The notes under the pieces are model-generated. The model worked only from the letters and a program-made list of their open reading frames with translations, was not told the origin of the DNA and ran no database searches. From a virus, in IMG/VR virus record IMGVR_UViG_3300020411_000023, positions 1-21,834 of that record: a stretch of 21,834 nt of DNA; one strand, written 5' to 3'. Shown here piece by piece: positions 1-4,466 of the stretch (position 1 is the first letter of the stretch; every line of letters starts with the position of its first letter). The translations under genes and the position numbers were made by a program.

Positions 1-96
1 TTTCCAGACCACACCCTATCGGAGAAAGAAATATCTTATAGAGCTGGTCAATTATCAATTATACGCATACTAAAAGAAAAATTAAAAGGAGAATAA
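1..96 (+). CDS. C-terminal fragment of an unrecognised phage protein
   Basis: Frame 1 is open from the first base of the window to a TAA at 94-96, giving the last 31 residues of a protein whose start lies upstream. The visible tail is charged, with an isoleucine-rich amphipathic stretch (SIIRILKEKLKGE) that could be a helix. The next gene starts 2 nt after the stop, and the last codons of this frame contain its Shine-Dalgarno (AAGGAG, 86-91), so the two are probably co-transcribed. I do not recognise the family. In T7-like phages the position just before the portal block is held by small late or lysis/assembly genes, but nothing here identifies one. The fragment is short, so it could in principle be chance, although the tight spacing supports a real gene. 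Confidence 0.55.
   Translation, partial: FPDHTLSEKEISYRAGQLSIIRILKEKLKGE
86..91 (+). promoter_or_regulatory. Shine-Dalgarno of the gp7.3-like gene
   Basis: AAGGAG lies 7 nt before the ATG at 99. It fixes that start and is one of the few good ribosome-binding sites in the window. Confidence 0.7.
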
Positions 97-98
97 TT

Positions 99-446
99 AT
101 GTGCGGAGGACTAATTTCAAATTTATTTGGAGGAGGTAGACCTTCTCAACCGACCCCACCAACACCAGCTCCCCCAACTACCCCACCACCCCCAATGCCT
201 GTTCAATCGGCTCCTACAGAGATGCCATCAGCTCCTACTCCAGCTCCTACTGGAGAGGATCAGACTAAGAAAAAGGCAAAAGTTAAAGCTAAGAAAGTTG
301 CTAAGACTGCAGCTAAACAAGGAACCACTCAACTACAGACTAAGAAACCAACATCTGGTGGCTTATCAGGTATAACAACTAAACAAGGTGTAAGTACTGG
401 TGGCGGTTCTACTGGCGGTGGTGGTGGAGGCACATACGGAGGCTAA
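99..446 (+). CDS. gp7.3-like small Pro/Lys/Gly-rich tail-assembly protein (putative)
   Basis: This is a 115-residue low-complexity protein. It has an MCGG amino end, a proline-rich segment (about residues 15-50), a Lys/Ala-rich basic segment (about 56-75, with KKKAKVKAKKVAKTAAK) and a Gly/Ser/Thr-rich tail ending in a polyglycine run. It lies immediately before the portal gene, where T7 encodes gp7.3, a small virion protein needed for tail assembly and adsorption. T7 gp7.3 likewise combines a Lys-rich region with a Gly/Ser-rich end. The assignment therefore rests on position and composition, not alignment. The stop (TAA 444-446) overlaps the portal ATG by one base, so translation is probably coupled. 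A +1 shadow frame at 127-375 is an artefact of the repetitive composition. Confidence 0.6.
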   Translation: MCGGLISNLFGGGRPSQPTPPTPAPPTTPPPPMPVQSAPTEMPSAPTPAPTGEDQTKKKAKVKAKKVAKTAAKQGTTQLQTKKPTSGGLSGITTKQGVSTGGGSTGGGGGGTYGG

Positions 447-2026
447 TGAAAAACGCACGGCAAAGATACAACGAGTTATCTAGTCACCGTGAACAGTTCT
501 TAAATGTTGCTTACGAATGTTCGGAACTAACCATACCAACACTGCTTATGCGTAATGAAGGTGATGCTTTATATCAGAGCTTTCAAACACCTTGGCAGTC
601 AGTGGGAGCCAAAGGAGTAACCACCTTGAGTTCAAAGCTCATGCTAGGATTACTCCCTCCCTCTACAAGTTTCTTTAAATTACAGCTAGACGATTCTAAA
701 CTGGGTGTAGAGATACCACCCAATGCAAAAAGTGAGTTAGATCTCAGCTTTGCAAAAATAGAACGTATGATTATGGAAAGCATTGCAGCTTCCACAGACA
801 GAGTACAAATCTTTGCTGCCTTGAAACACTTAGTTGTCACAGGTAATGCTTTATTGTTTATGAGTAAAGATGGTATGAAAGTATACCCTCTTAACAGATA
901 TGTAGTTGAAAGAGATGGTACTGGTAATGTAATCGAAATAGTAACTAAAGAAAGAGTCAGTAAAAAACTATTAGGTCTACCCGAACTTGAGGAAGAGAAT
1001 AGTCCTAACGATGACTCTAAAGGTGACTACAAAGGTACTAAAGATGTAGATGTATATACATGTGTTAAGTTATACGATAACGGTTGGCGTTGGCATCAAG
1101 AAGCTAAAGATACAATCATACCTGATAGTGTAGGTAAAGCACCCAAAGACAAAAGTCCTTGGCTCCCATTACGTTTTGTAACTGTAGATGGAGAAGATTA
1201 CGGACGTTCTAGGGTTGAAGAGTTCCTTGGGGACTTGAAATCTTTAGAGGCATTGATGCAAGCTGTCGTTGAAGGTAGTGCCGCAGCAGCTAAAGTTGTG
1301 TTTACTGTGTCACCTTCTAGTGTGACTAAACCAGCAGCTCTTGCAAACGCAGGTAATGGTGCTATCATACAAGGTAGACCAGATGATATTGGTGTGGTAC
1401 AAGTAGGTAAAACTGCCGATTTCCAGACTGCATATCAAATGATTAACACGTTAGAAAAAAGATTAGCTGAGGCTTTTCTAGTCCTAACTGTACGCCAGTC
1501 TGAACGTACTACGGCAGAGGAAGTTCGTATGACACAGATGGAACTAGAGAGACAGCTTGGCGGGCTCTTCAGCTTGTTAACTACAGAGTTCCTCATACCC
1601 TACCTCAACCGTAAGATGCACACTCTTACTAGATCAAAACAGATACCTAGCATACCTGGAAATCTAGTTAAACCCACTATTGTAGCAGGTGTTAATGCAC
1701 TTGGAAGAGGACAAGATAGAGAATCATTAATACAATTTATAACTACCATAGCACAGACTATGGGGCCACAGGCTTTACAACAATTTGTAAATGCTGATGA
1801 GGCTATTAAACGTCTTGCTGCGGCACAAGGAATTGACATACTCAACCTTGTTAAAACTATGGATGAAAGAAATGCAGAGCAACAACAAGCTATGCAAGCA
1901 CAGCAGATGCAATCACTTACAGACCAAGCTGGTCAACTCGCTGGTACTCCTTTGATGGATCCTGATAAGAATCCAGAATTAGTTGAGTCATTATCAGCGA
2001 TAGGAACACAACAACCACCACAATAA
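446..2026 (+). CDS. Head-tail connector (portal) protein, T7 gp8 family
   Basis: At 526 residues it is close to the 536 of T7 gp8. In that family twelve copies form the ring at one capsid vertex that nucleates assembly, serves as the DNA entry channel for terminase and later holds the tail. Features typical of podoviral portals include an N-terminal helical region with the RxxYNELSSHREQF pattern (about residues 5-20), SLEALMQAVVEGSAAAAKVVF near the middle (about 267-287), and the segment with RQSERTTAEEVRMTQMELER (about 350-370), characteristic of collar/T7-like head-tail connectors. The C-terminus is Gln-rich (about 475-495) and probably flexible. The start ATG overlaps the preceding stop (TAATG). 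A GGAGG sits only 3 nt upstream, so reinitiation is likely. The scaffold gene starts 2 nt after this stop. Confidence 0.93.
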   Translation: MKNARQRYNELSSHREQFLNVAYECSELTIPTLLMRNEGDALYQSFQTPWQSVGAKGVTTLSSKLMLGLLPPSTSFFKLQLDDSKLGVEIPPNAKSELDLSFAKIERMIMESIAASTDRVQIFAALKHLVVTGNALLFMSKDGMKVYPLNRYVVERDGTGNVIEIVTKERVSKKLLGLPELEEENSPNDDSKGDYKGTKDVDVYTCVKLYDNGWRWHQEAKDTIIPDSVGKAPKDKSPWLPLRFVTVDGEDYGRSRVEEFLGDLKSLEALMQAVVEGSAAAAKVVFTVSPSSVTKPAALANAGNGAIIQGRPDDIGVVQVGKTADFQTAYQMINTLEKRLAEAFLVLTVRQSERTTAEEVRMTQMELERQLGGLFSLLTTEFLIPYLNRKMHTLTRSKQIPSIPGNLVKPTIVAGVNALGRGQDRESLIQFITTIAQTMGPQALQQFVNADEAIKRLAAAQGIDILNLVKTMDERNAEQQQAMQAQQMQSLTDQAGQLAGTPLMDPDKNPELVESLSAIGTQQPPQ

Positions 2027-2028
2027 CT

Positions 2029-2880
2029 ATGGCAGAAACAATCCGCTACGACACTTCCGATGATCCTGTAGCAGCACAAGCAATCGCAGAAAAAGAGGCT
2101 GAGTCTCTTAAAATCGGTGAAGAACTTATGGCAAAGCAAGATAAGATGCTTGCTGGTAAGTATAAAAGTGTTGAAGATTTAGAAGCAGCTTACAATGAAC
2201 TGCAAAAAAAACTAGGTGACAAGCCTACAGAAACAGCTGAAGATACATCAGAACCAGCTACAGAATATGAGTTCTATAGTGATGATGGCTCTGTTAATTA
2301 TGATACAGCTAATGAAGTATATGGTACAAAATTAGGTGAAACATTCAAAGAAAATGGTATAGACCCATTTGAAATGAATGAGTACTTTGATAACAACAAT
2401 GGTACTTTATCTGATGAAATGTATGACAAACTTGGTCAAGCTGGTTTAAGTAGACCAATGGTTGAAGCATACTTGAAGGGTCTACGTGGTGAACTAGGAT
2501 ACCCACAAGATGCAGAGCCAGTATTATCAGAGTCTGAAGTTGATGAAGTAAAAGCTGTAGCTGGTGGTTCAGAAGGTTATGATGCCTTAATGGAGTGGGC
2601 TGGTAATAACTTATCAAAAGAAGATGCTAAGAACTATGATGATGTTCTAGCCACAGCCAACAAATCAGCTATAAAATTTGCAGTCAAAGCACTTATGGGA
2701 CAATACGAAGATTCACAGGGAAGAGACTCCCGCATAGTCACTGGTAAAGAGTCATCTACTGAAAACTACAGAAGTATGGCAGAGGTTGTCAGAGACATGA
2801 ACAAACCAGAATATCAAACTGACGAAGCGTTCAGAGATGATGTTCTAAGAAAACTATCCGCATCAAACTTAAAAGTATAG
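2029..2880 (+). CDS. Capsid assembly scaffolding protein, T7 gp9 family
   Basis: This is a 283-residue, strongly acidic, helix-rich protein, slightly shorter than T7 gp9 (307). In that family the protein forms a transient internal scaffold for the procapsid and leaves before DNA packaging. Diagnostic features are an N-terminal low-complexity region with a KYKSVEDLEAAYNELQKKLG segment (about residues 44-63), common in podoviral scaffolds, an Asp/Glu-rich centre, a GGSEGYDALMEWAG segment (about 178-191), and a basic C-terminal end (residues about 262-283) where scaffolds usually contact capsid protein. It lies directly after the portal. In T7 the capsid gene would follow at once; here about 1.6 kb of small genes and structured sequence separates the two. 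Confidence 0.9.
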   Translation: MAETIRYDTSDDPVAAQAIAEKEAESLKIGEELMAKQDKMLAGKYKSVEDLEAAYNELQKKLGDKPTETAEDTSEPATEYEFYSDDGSVNYDTANEVYGTKLGETFKENGIDPFEMNEYFDNNNGTLSDEMYDKLGQAGLSRPMVEAYLKGLRGELGYPQDAEPVLSESEVDEVKAVAGGSEGYDALMEWAGNNLSKEDAKNYDDVLATANKSAIKFAVKALMGQYEDSQGRDSRIVTGKESSTENYRSMAEVVRDMNKPEYQTDEAFRDDVLRKLSASNLKV

Positions 2881-2890
2881 GAGACACACA

Positions 2891-3010
2891 ATGCCTGGAC
2901 ATTACGGAAAAGGAATGAAAAAAGGTAACGGTAAGAAGATGAACAAAGGTTTATCTAAGTTACCAAAAACAGTACAAAAGAAAATCTTAGGTAACAAGAA
3001 GAAGAAGTAA
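2891..3010 (+). CDS. 39-residue Lys/Gly-rich basic peptide, first gene of the microgene cassette
   Basis: The ORF is 39 codons and begins MPGHYGKGMKKGNGKK; nearly all its charges are positive (Lys), and it ends in a KKKK run. A clear GGAG (2880-2883) lies 7 nt before the ATG and overlaps the scaffold stop, so this is a deliberate start. The TAA (3008-3010) shares its last A with the next ATG. From memory, short MPGHY-type lysine-rich peptides recur in marine phages, but I know of no assigned function. The composition suggests nucleic-acid binding (inference). It heads a run of seven overlapping microgenes. The ribosome-binding site plus conserved overlap architecture is the main evidence that it is real. 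Confidence 0.72.
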   Translation: MPGHYGKGMKKGNGKKMNKGLSKLPKTVQKKILGNKKKK

Positions 3011-3258
3011 TGGCTCGTAAGAAAAGCGTAAGTCTGTCTTTAGGTCGAGGTGAGAAATCCCGCAAGGGTGGGCTTACTGCTAAGGGCAGAGCTAAATATA
3101 ATCGAGCAACTGGCTCTAACCTCAAGGCTCCACAGCCTGGGGGTGGTGCTCGTAAGCGTTCTTTTTGTGCTCGCATGAAAGGTAACAAAGGGCCAATGAA
3201 AGATAAGAAGGGTAGACCTACAAGGAAAGCCCTAGCTTTACGTAGATGGAAATGCTAA
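3010..3258 (+). CDS. 82-residue basic protein with paired Cys and RRWKC end (DUF6321-like, tentative)
   Basis: The product is very rich in Lys/Arg/Gly. A central segment (about residues 20-46, including AKGRAKYNRATGSNLKAPQP) leads into RKRSFCARMKGNKGPMKDKK (49-67 region), and the protein ends RRWKC. Cys53 and Cys82 are the only cysteines. I recall this pattern, with SFCAR followed by a terminal RRWKC, from a family of unknown function found in marine phages and some large algal viruses (I believe DUF6321), but that should be checked by profile search. The ATG overlaps the previous stop by one base, and its own stop (TAA 3256-3258) overlaps the next ATG in the same way. An antisense ORF at 2955-3188 is a shadow. 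Confidence 0.8.
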   Translation: MARKKSVSLSLGRGEKSRKGGLTAKGRAKYNRATGSNLKAPQPGGGARKRSFCARMKGNKGPMKDKKGRPTRKALALRRWKC

Positions 3259-3446
3259 TGGCTAGACTAAACGGAAAAAACAAAGTTAACTCAGTTAACC
3301 AACAAATTGCTGCAGACTTTTTTGGAGTGCCAAAGAATATTAGAGACGCTAACAAGAGATTATCTGGTAAAGGGCCTCATAGTACTAAAGACAAAAAAGA
3401 TGTTCTGTTATACTACAGCAAGAAAAATAAAAAAGGTAAAGTATAA
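3258..3446 (+). CDS. 62-residue basic protein of unknown function
   Basis: I chose the ATG at 3258 (MARLNGKNK...) over the in-frame ATG at 3246. The 3258 start makes the one-base TAATG junction used by the neighbouring microgenes, whereas the upstream start would add only four residues inside the preceding gene. The product has a less basic core (QQIAADFFGVPKNIRDANKR, about residues 16-35) and then a Lys-rich end (KDVLLYYSKKNKKGKV). There are no cysteines, unlike most of its neighbours. The AADFFGV...DANKRL stretch could form a short amphipathic helix. I do not recognise the family. Its place in the coupled run is the reason to treat it as genuine. Confidence 0.75.
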   Translation: MARLNGKNKVNSVNQQIAADFFGVPKNIRDANKRLSGKGPHSTKDKKDVLLYYSKKNKKGKV

Positions 3447-3502
3447 TGGCACACAAGAAAGGTTCTAAGTGTGGCTGTAAACACGGGGGCAAGAAAAAGT
3501 AA
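3446..3502 (+). CDS. 18-residue Lys/Cys micropeptide
   Basis: The ORF encodes MAHKKGSKCGCKHGGKKK. It has TAATG junctions on both sides (3444-3448 and 3500-3504), so it exactly fills the space between two better-supported genes. The CxCxH arrangement (Cys9, Cys11, His13) in a lysine background could bind a metal ion, but at 18 residues this is speculation. The alternative is a translational relay that simply carries ribosomes across the gap. Its length alone would not justify a call; the exact fit and the identical junction type do. Confirmation would need peptide mass spectrometry or ribosome profiling. Confidence 0.5.
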   Translation: MAHKKGSKCGCKHGGKKK

Positions 3503-3666
3503 TGGCTAAACTATGCCCCAGAGGAAAAGCGGCTGCTAAAAGAAAGTTCAAAGTTTACCCCTCTGCATACGCTAACGCATACGCTGTTAAGGTATGTAAA
3601 GGACAGGTCAAGTCTGGTGGTAAACGTAAAACTGCAAAAGGATATACTAGAGGTAAGAGAAAATGA
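3502..3666 (+). CDS. 54-residue basic protein with YPSAYANAY motif
   Basis: The product begins MAKLCPRGKAAAKRKFKVYP and continues with PSAYANAYAVKVCKG (about residues 20-34), then a Lys/Arg-rich tail. Cys5 and Cys32 flank the alanine/tyrosine core. I recall the combination LCPRGKAAAKRKF plus YPSAYANAYA from small proteins of unknown function in cyanophages and large marine viruses, so this looks like a member of a widespread family, not a chance ORF. It starts on a TAATG junction with the 18-residue ORF and ends in an ATGA overlap (TGA 3664-3666) with the next gene. No enzyme motif is visible. Nucleic-acid binding is a composition-based guess. Confidence 0.78.
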   Translation: MAKLCPRGKAAAKRKFKVYPSAYANAYAVKVCKGQVKSGGKRKTAKGYTRGKRK

Positions 3667-3899
3667 GTCTAAGACGATGGTTTAAAGAGAAGTGGGTGGA
3701 CGTAAAAACTGGTAAGCCATGTGGCAGACAGAAAGGCGAAAAGCGTAAAGGCTACCCCGCTTGTCGTCCATCTCGTAGAGTCTCCTCTAAAACACCAAAG
3801 ACTACTAAAGAGATGTCTAAGGGTGAAAAATCAAGGTTTAGAAAAACCAAAACAAGTTCACGTAGAATTAACTACAACCACAAACGAAGAAAAAAATGA
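3663..3899 (+). CDS. 78-residue basic protein, KWVD...CGR...YPACRP type (DUF5872-like, tentative)
   Basis: The N-terminus has RRWFKEKWVDVKTGKPCGRQ (residues 4-23), followed by KGYPACRPSRRV (29-40), KTPKTTKEMSKGEKSRFRKT and a Lys/Arg-rich end. Cys20 and Cys34 sit in the CGR and ACRP motifs. I recall this KWVD-PCGR-YPxCRP layout from a family of unknown function (I believe DUF5872) in marine phages and algal viruses, often alongside the SFCAR...RRWKC and YPSAYANAY families seen here; a profile search would settle it. It overlaps the previous stop (ATGA, 3663-3666) and its TGA (3897-3899) overlaps the hli start. A shadow frame runs at 3721-3924. Confidence 0.82.
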   Translation: MSLRRWFKEKWVDVKTGKPCGRQKGEKRKGYPACRPSRRVSSKTPKTTKEMSKGEKSRFRKTKTSSRRINYNHKRRKK

Positions 3900-4030
3900 C
3901 ACACCACAACCACGAAGGCGATAAATGGCATGTAGCTGAAGAGCTAAACGGTAGACTAGCTATGCTAGGGTTCGTAATAGCTGTAGGTACATACCTAACA
4001 ACAGGTCAAATCATACCTGGAATTTTATAA
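3896..4030 (+). CDS. hli: High-light-inducible protein (HLIP), cyanophage auxiliary metabolic gene
   Basis: The 44-residue product contains AEELNGRLAMLGFVIAVGTY (residues 14-33). This is the signature ELNGRxAMxGF of one-helix light-harvesting-like proteins, in which Glu and Asn ligate chlorophyll and the following hydrophobic stretch (about 22-36) spans the thylakoid membrane. A His-rich hydrophilic head (MTHHNHEGDKWH) precedes it. HLIPs bind chlorophyll and carotenoid and protect photosystem II assembly intermediates under light stress. Phage copies are thought to keep photosynthesis running during infection. The gene starts in an ATGA overlap with the basic protein before it, so it is translationally linked to the cassette and sits inside the virion operon. 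No psbA is present in the window, although many cyanophages carry both. This gene is the strongest evidence for a cyanobacterial host. Confidence 0.93.
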   Translation: MTHHNHEGDKWHVAEELNGRLAMLGFVIAVGTYLTTGQIIPGIL

Positions 4031-4036
4031 TCCACA

Positions 4037-4142
4037 AACGCCACGTCCGTTCATCCTTCGGGACGCATGACACCAAAGCATGGAACGGGGCTTTGGTATA
4101 TGGGAGTTTACCATGACAGTAACTTACGTATATCGTGGCGTT
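4037..4142 (+). ncRNA. Candidate structured RNA element: closed junction around the YRG micro-ORF start
   Basis: Three nested pairings are visible. The outer arms AACGCCACG (4037-4045) and CGTGGCGTT (4134-4142) are perfect 9-bp complements. Inside lie ACCAAAGC (4072-4079) and GCTTTGGT (4090-4097), a perfect 8-bp hairpin with a 10-nt loop. Between the 5' outer arm and this hairpin is a possible TCC-TTCG-GGA hairpin (4054-4063) with a C(UUCG)G tetraloop, or alternatively CGTCC/GGACG (4044-4048 / 4061-4065). The ribosome-binding site (GGAG 4103-4106) and ATG (4113) of a small ORF are enclosed, and the 3' outer arm falls inside that ORF. This could be a cis-regulatory RNA. Marine phage RNA motifs such as wcaG and PhotoRC occur near light-response genes, but I cannot say this is one of them. 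Confidence 0.5.
4103..4106 (+). promoter_or_regulatory. Shine-Dalgarno of the YRG micro-ORF
   Basis: GGAG lies 6 nt before the ATG at 4113. It favours this short frame over the longer overlapping frame starting at 4067, which has no good site. Confidence 0.6.
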
Positions 4143-4166
4143 GCTTACACCAAAATTATCAAATGA
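4113..4166 (+). CDS. 17-residue YRG micropeptide (DUF4278-like motif, tentative)
   Basis: The ORF encodes MTVTYVYRGVAYTKIIK. It has a good GGAG at 6 nt spacing and ends in an ATGA overlap (TGA 4164-4166) with the next ORF. The TYxYRGVxY pattern resembles the short YRG motif of small cyanobacterial and cyanophage proteins usually placed in DUF4278, although those are normally longer. The ORF sits inside a candidate folded RNA whose 3' outer arm is the codons for RGV, so it could be a regulatory leader peptide whose translation opens or closes the structure (inference). It may also simply be a degraded remnant of a longer YRG gene. Confidence 0.5.
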   Translation: MTVTYVYRGVAYTKIIK

Positions 4167-4294
4167 ATGACAGAGCAATTTGGTTCAGTATAATTGGATT
4201 AGCTATTGTAATGGGGGCTTTAGAATTAAGTCACATTCAAACGCATATGACAGAGAAACGACCAAATTATCATTTACATAAAGTAGTTCGTTAA
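4163..4294 (+). CDS. 43-residue predicted single-span membrane peptide
   Basis: The ORF begins MNDRAIWFSIIGLAIVMGAL; residues about 5-20 form one hydrophobic span, followed by a polar His-rich tail ending HLHKVVR. The start overlaps the stop of the YRG micro-ORF (ATGA), suggesting coupled translation. The same frame is open back to an ATG at 4067 (75 residues), but that start lacks a ribosome-binding site and would read through the inverted-repeat region, so I prefer 4163. I recognise no family. A single short span next to hli could mean a thylakoid- or plasma-membrane-targeted accessory peptide, or a holin-like peptide, but neither idea is supported by a specific motif. Confidence 0.5.
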   Translation: MNDRAIWFSIIGLAIVMGALELSHIQTHMTEKRPNYHLHKVVR

Positions 4295-4301
4295 GCGACA
4301 C

Positions 4302-4320
4302 GGGAGGTGCAATGCCTCCC
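4302..4320 (+). other. Strong hairpin GGGAGG/CCTCCC upstream of capsid
   Basis: GGGAGG (4302-4307) pairs with CCTCCC (4315-4320), and a closing T-G wobble leaves a 5-nt loop. No T-run follows, so it does not look like a standard intrinsic terminator. It may be a processing or stability hairpin. Its CCTCC arm could also pair with the AAGGAGG at 4344-4350. Confidence 0.5.
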
Positions 4321-4343
4321 TCTACATTTGGTATGAGCCCTCT

Positions 4344-4380
4344 AAGGAGGACACCTTATGCCGTCATGACGGTGGGATAG
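4344..4380 (+). promoter_or_regulatory. Orphan Shine-Dalgarno with two minimal ORFs and a palindrome
   Basis: A near-perfect AAGGAGG (4344-4350) is 7 nt before an ATG (4358), but that frame is only Met-Pro-Ser-stop (4358-4369). A second ATG (4366) overlaps and reads Met-Thr-Val-Gly-stop (to 4380). The perfect palindrome CCGTCATGACGG (4361-4372) covers this junction, and TAAGG (4343-4347) can pair with CCTTA (4354-4358), masking the site. This could be a leader that gates ribosome entry upstream of capsid, or the relic of a lost gene. No product is claimed. Confidence 0.35.
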
Positions 4381-4422
4381 ACCACAAGCAGTTTGAGTCT
4401 TAGCTGAAACAATTAAGATTCC

Positions 4423-4428
4423 TATAAT
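4423..4428 (+). promoter_or_regulatory. Candidate -10 box upstream of the capsid gene
   Basis: TATAAT lies 38 nt before the capsid ATG, where T7 places its strong gene 10 promoter. The -35 position at 17-bp spacing (TTAGCT, 4400-4405) is poor. The perfect palindrome TCTAGATCTAGA (4429-4440) follows directly and could cover the start point. No T7-type phage promoter was recognised. In an AT-rich genome a TATAAT can arise by chance, so this is tentative. Confidence 0.3.
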
Positions 4429-4440
4429 TCTAGATCTAGA
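4429..4440. repeat. Perfect 12-bp palindrome before capsid
   Basis: TCTAGATCTAGA is its own reverse complement and abuts the TATAAT box. It could be a protein-binding site or chance; no second copy was noticed near other genes. Confidence 0.4.
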
Positions 4441-4466
4441 GACGATACATATAACCTTACAAAATA

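Larger units (their letters stand above)
4295..4466 (+). other. 172-nt non-coding leader of the capsid gene
   Basis: No ORF longer than a few codons is seen here. The stretch holds the GGGAGG/CCTCCC hairpin, the orphan Shine-Dalgarno and palindrome, the TATAAT box and the TCTAGATCTAGA palindrome. The final 25 nt before the capsid ATG are A-rich and carry no Shine-Dalgarno. It probably acts as a late promoter and 5' leader for the most highly expressed phage gene. Confidence 0.55.

Noticed and set aside
127-375. Second frame inside the gp7.3-like gene
   Set aside because: Leu/Gln/Arg-rich product expected from frame-shifting a proline/lysine-rich sequence; no independent start signal.
4067-4162. 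N-terminal extension giving a 75-residue ORF (start 4067)
   Set aside because: No ribosome-binding site, lies across the inverted repeats, and a better-initiated ORF in another frame leads into the 4163 start by an ATGA overlap. Kept as a finding because it needs checking.
4302-4326. GGGAGG/CCTCCC hairpin as an intrinsic terminator
   Set aside because: Not followed by a run of T (sequence continues TCTACA), so termination is doubtful; listed as a hairpin instead.
4381-4420. Possible tRNA-like segment (GTTTGAGTC resembling a T-arm)
   Set aside because: No acceptor stem, D-arm or anticodon arm could be built around it.
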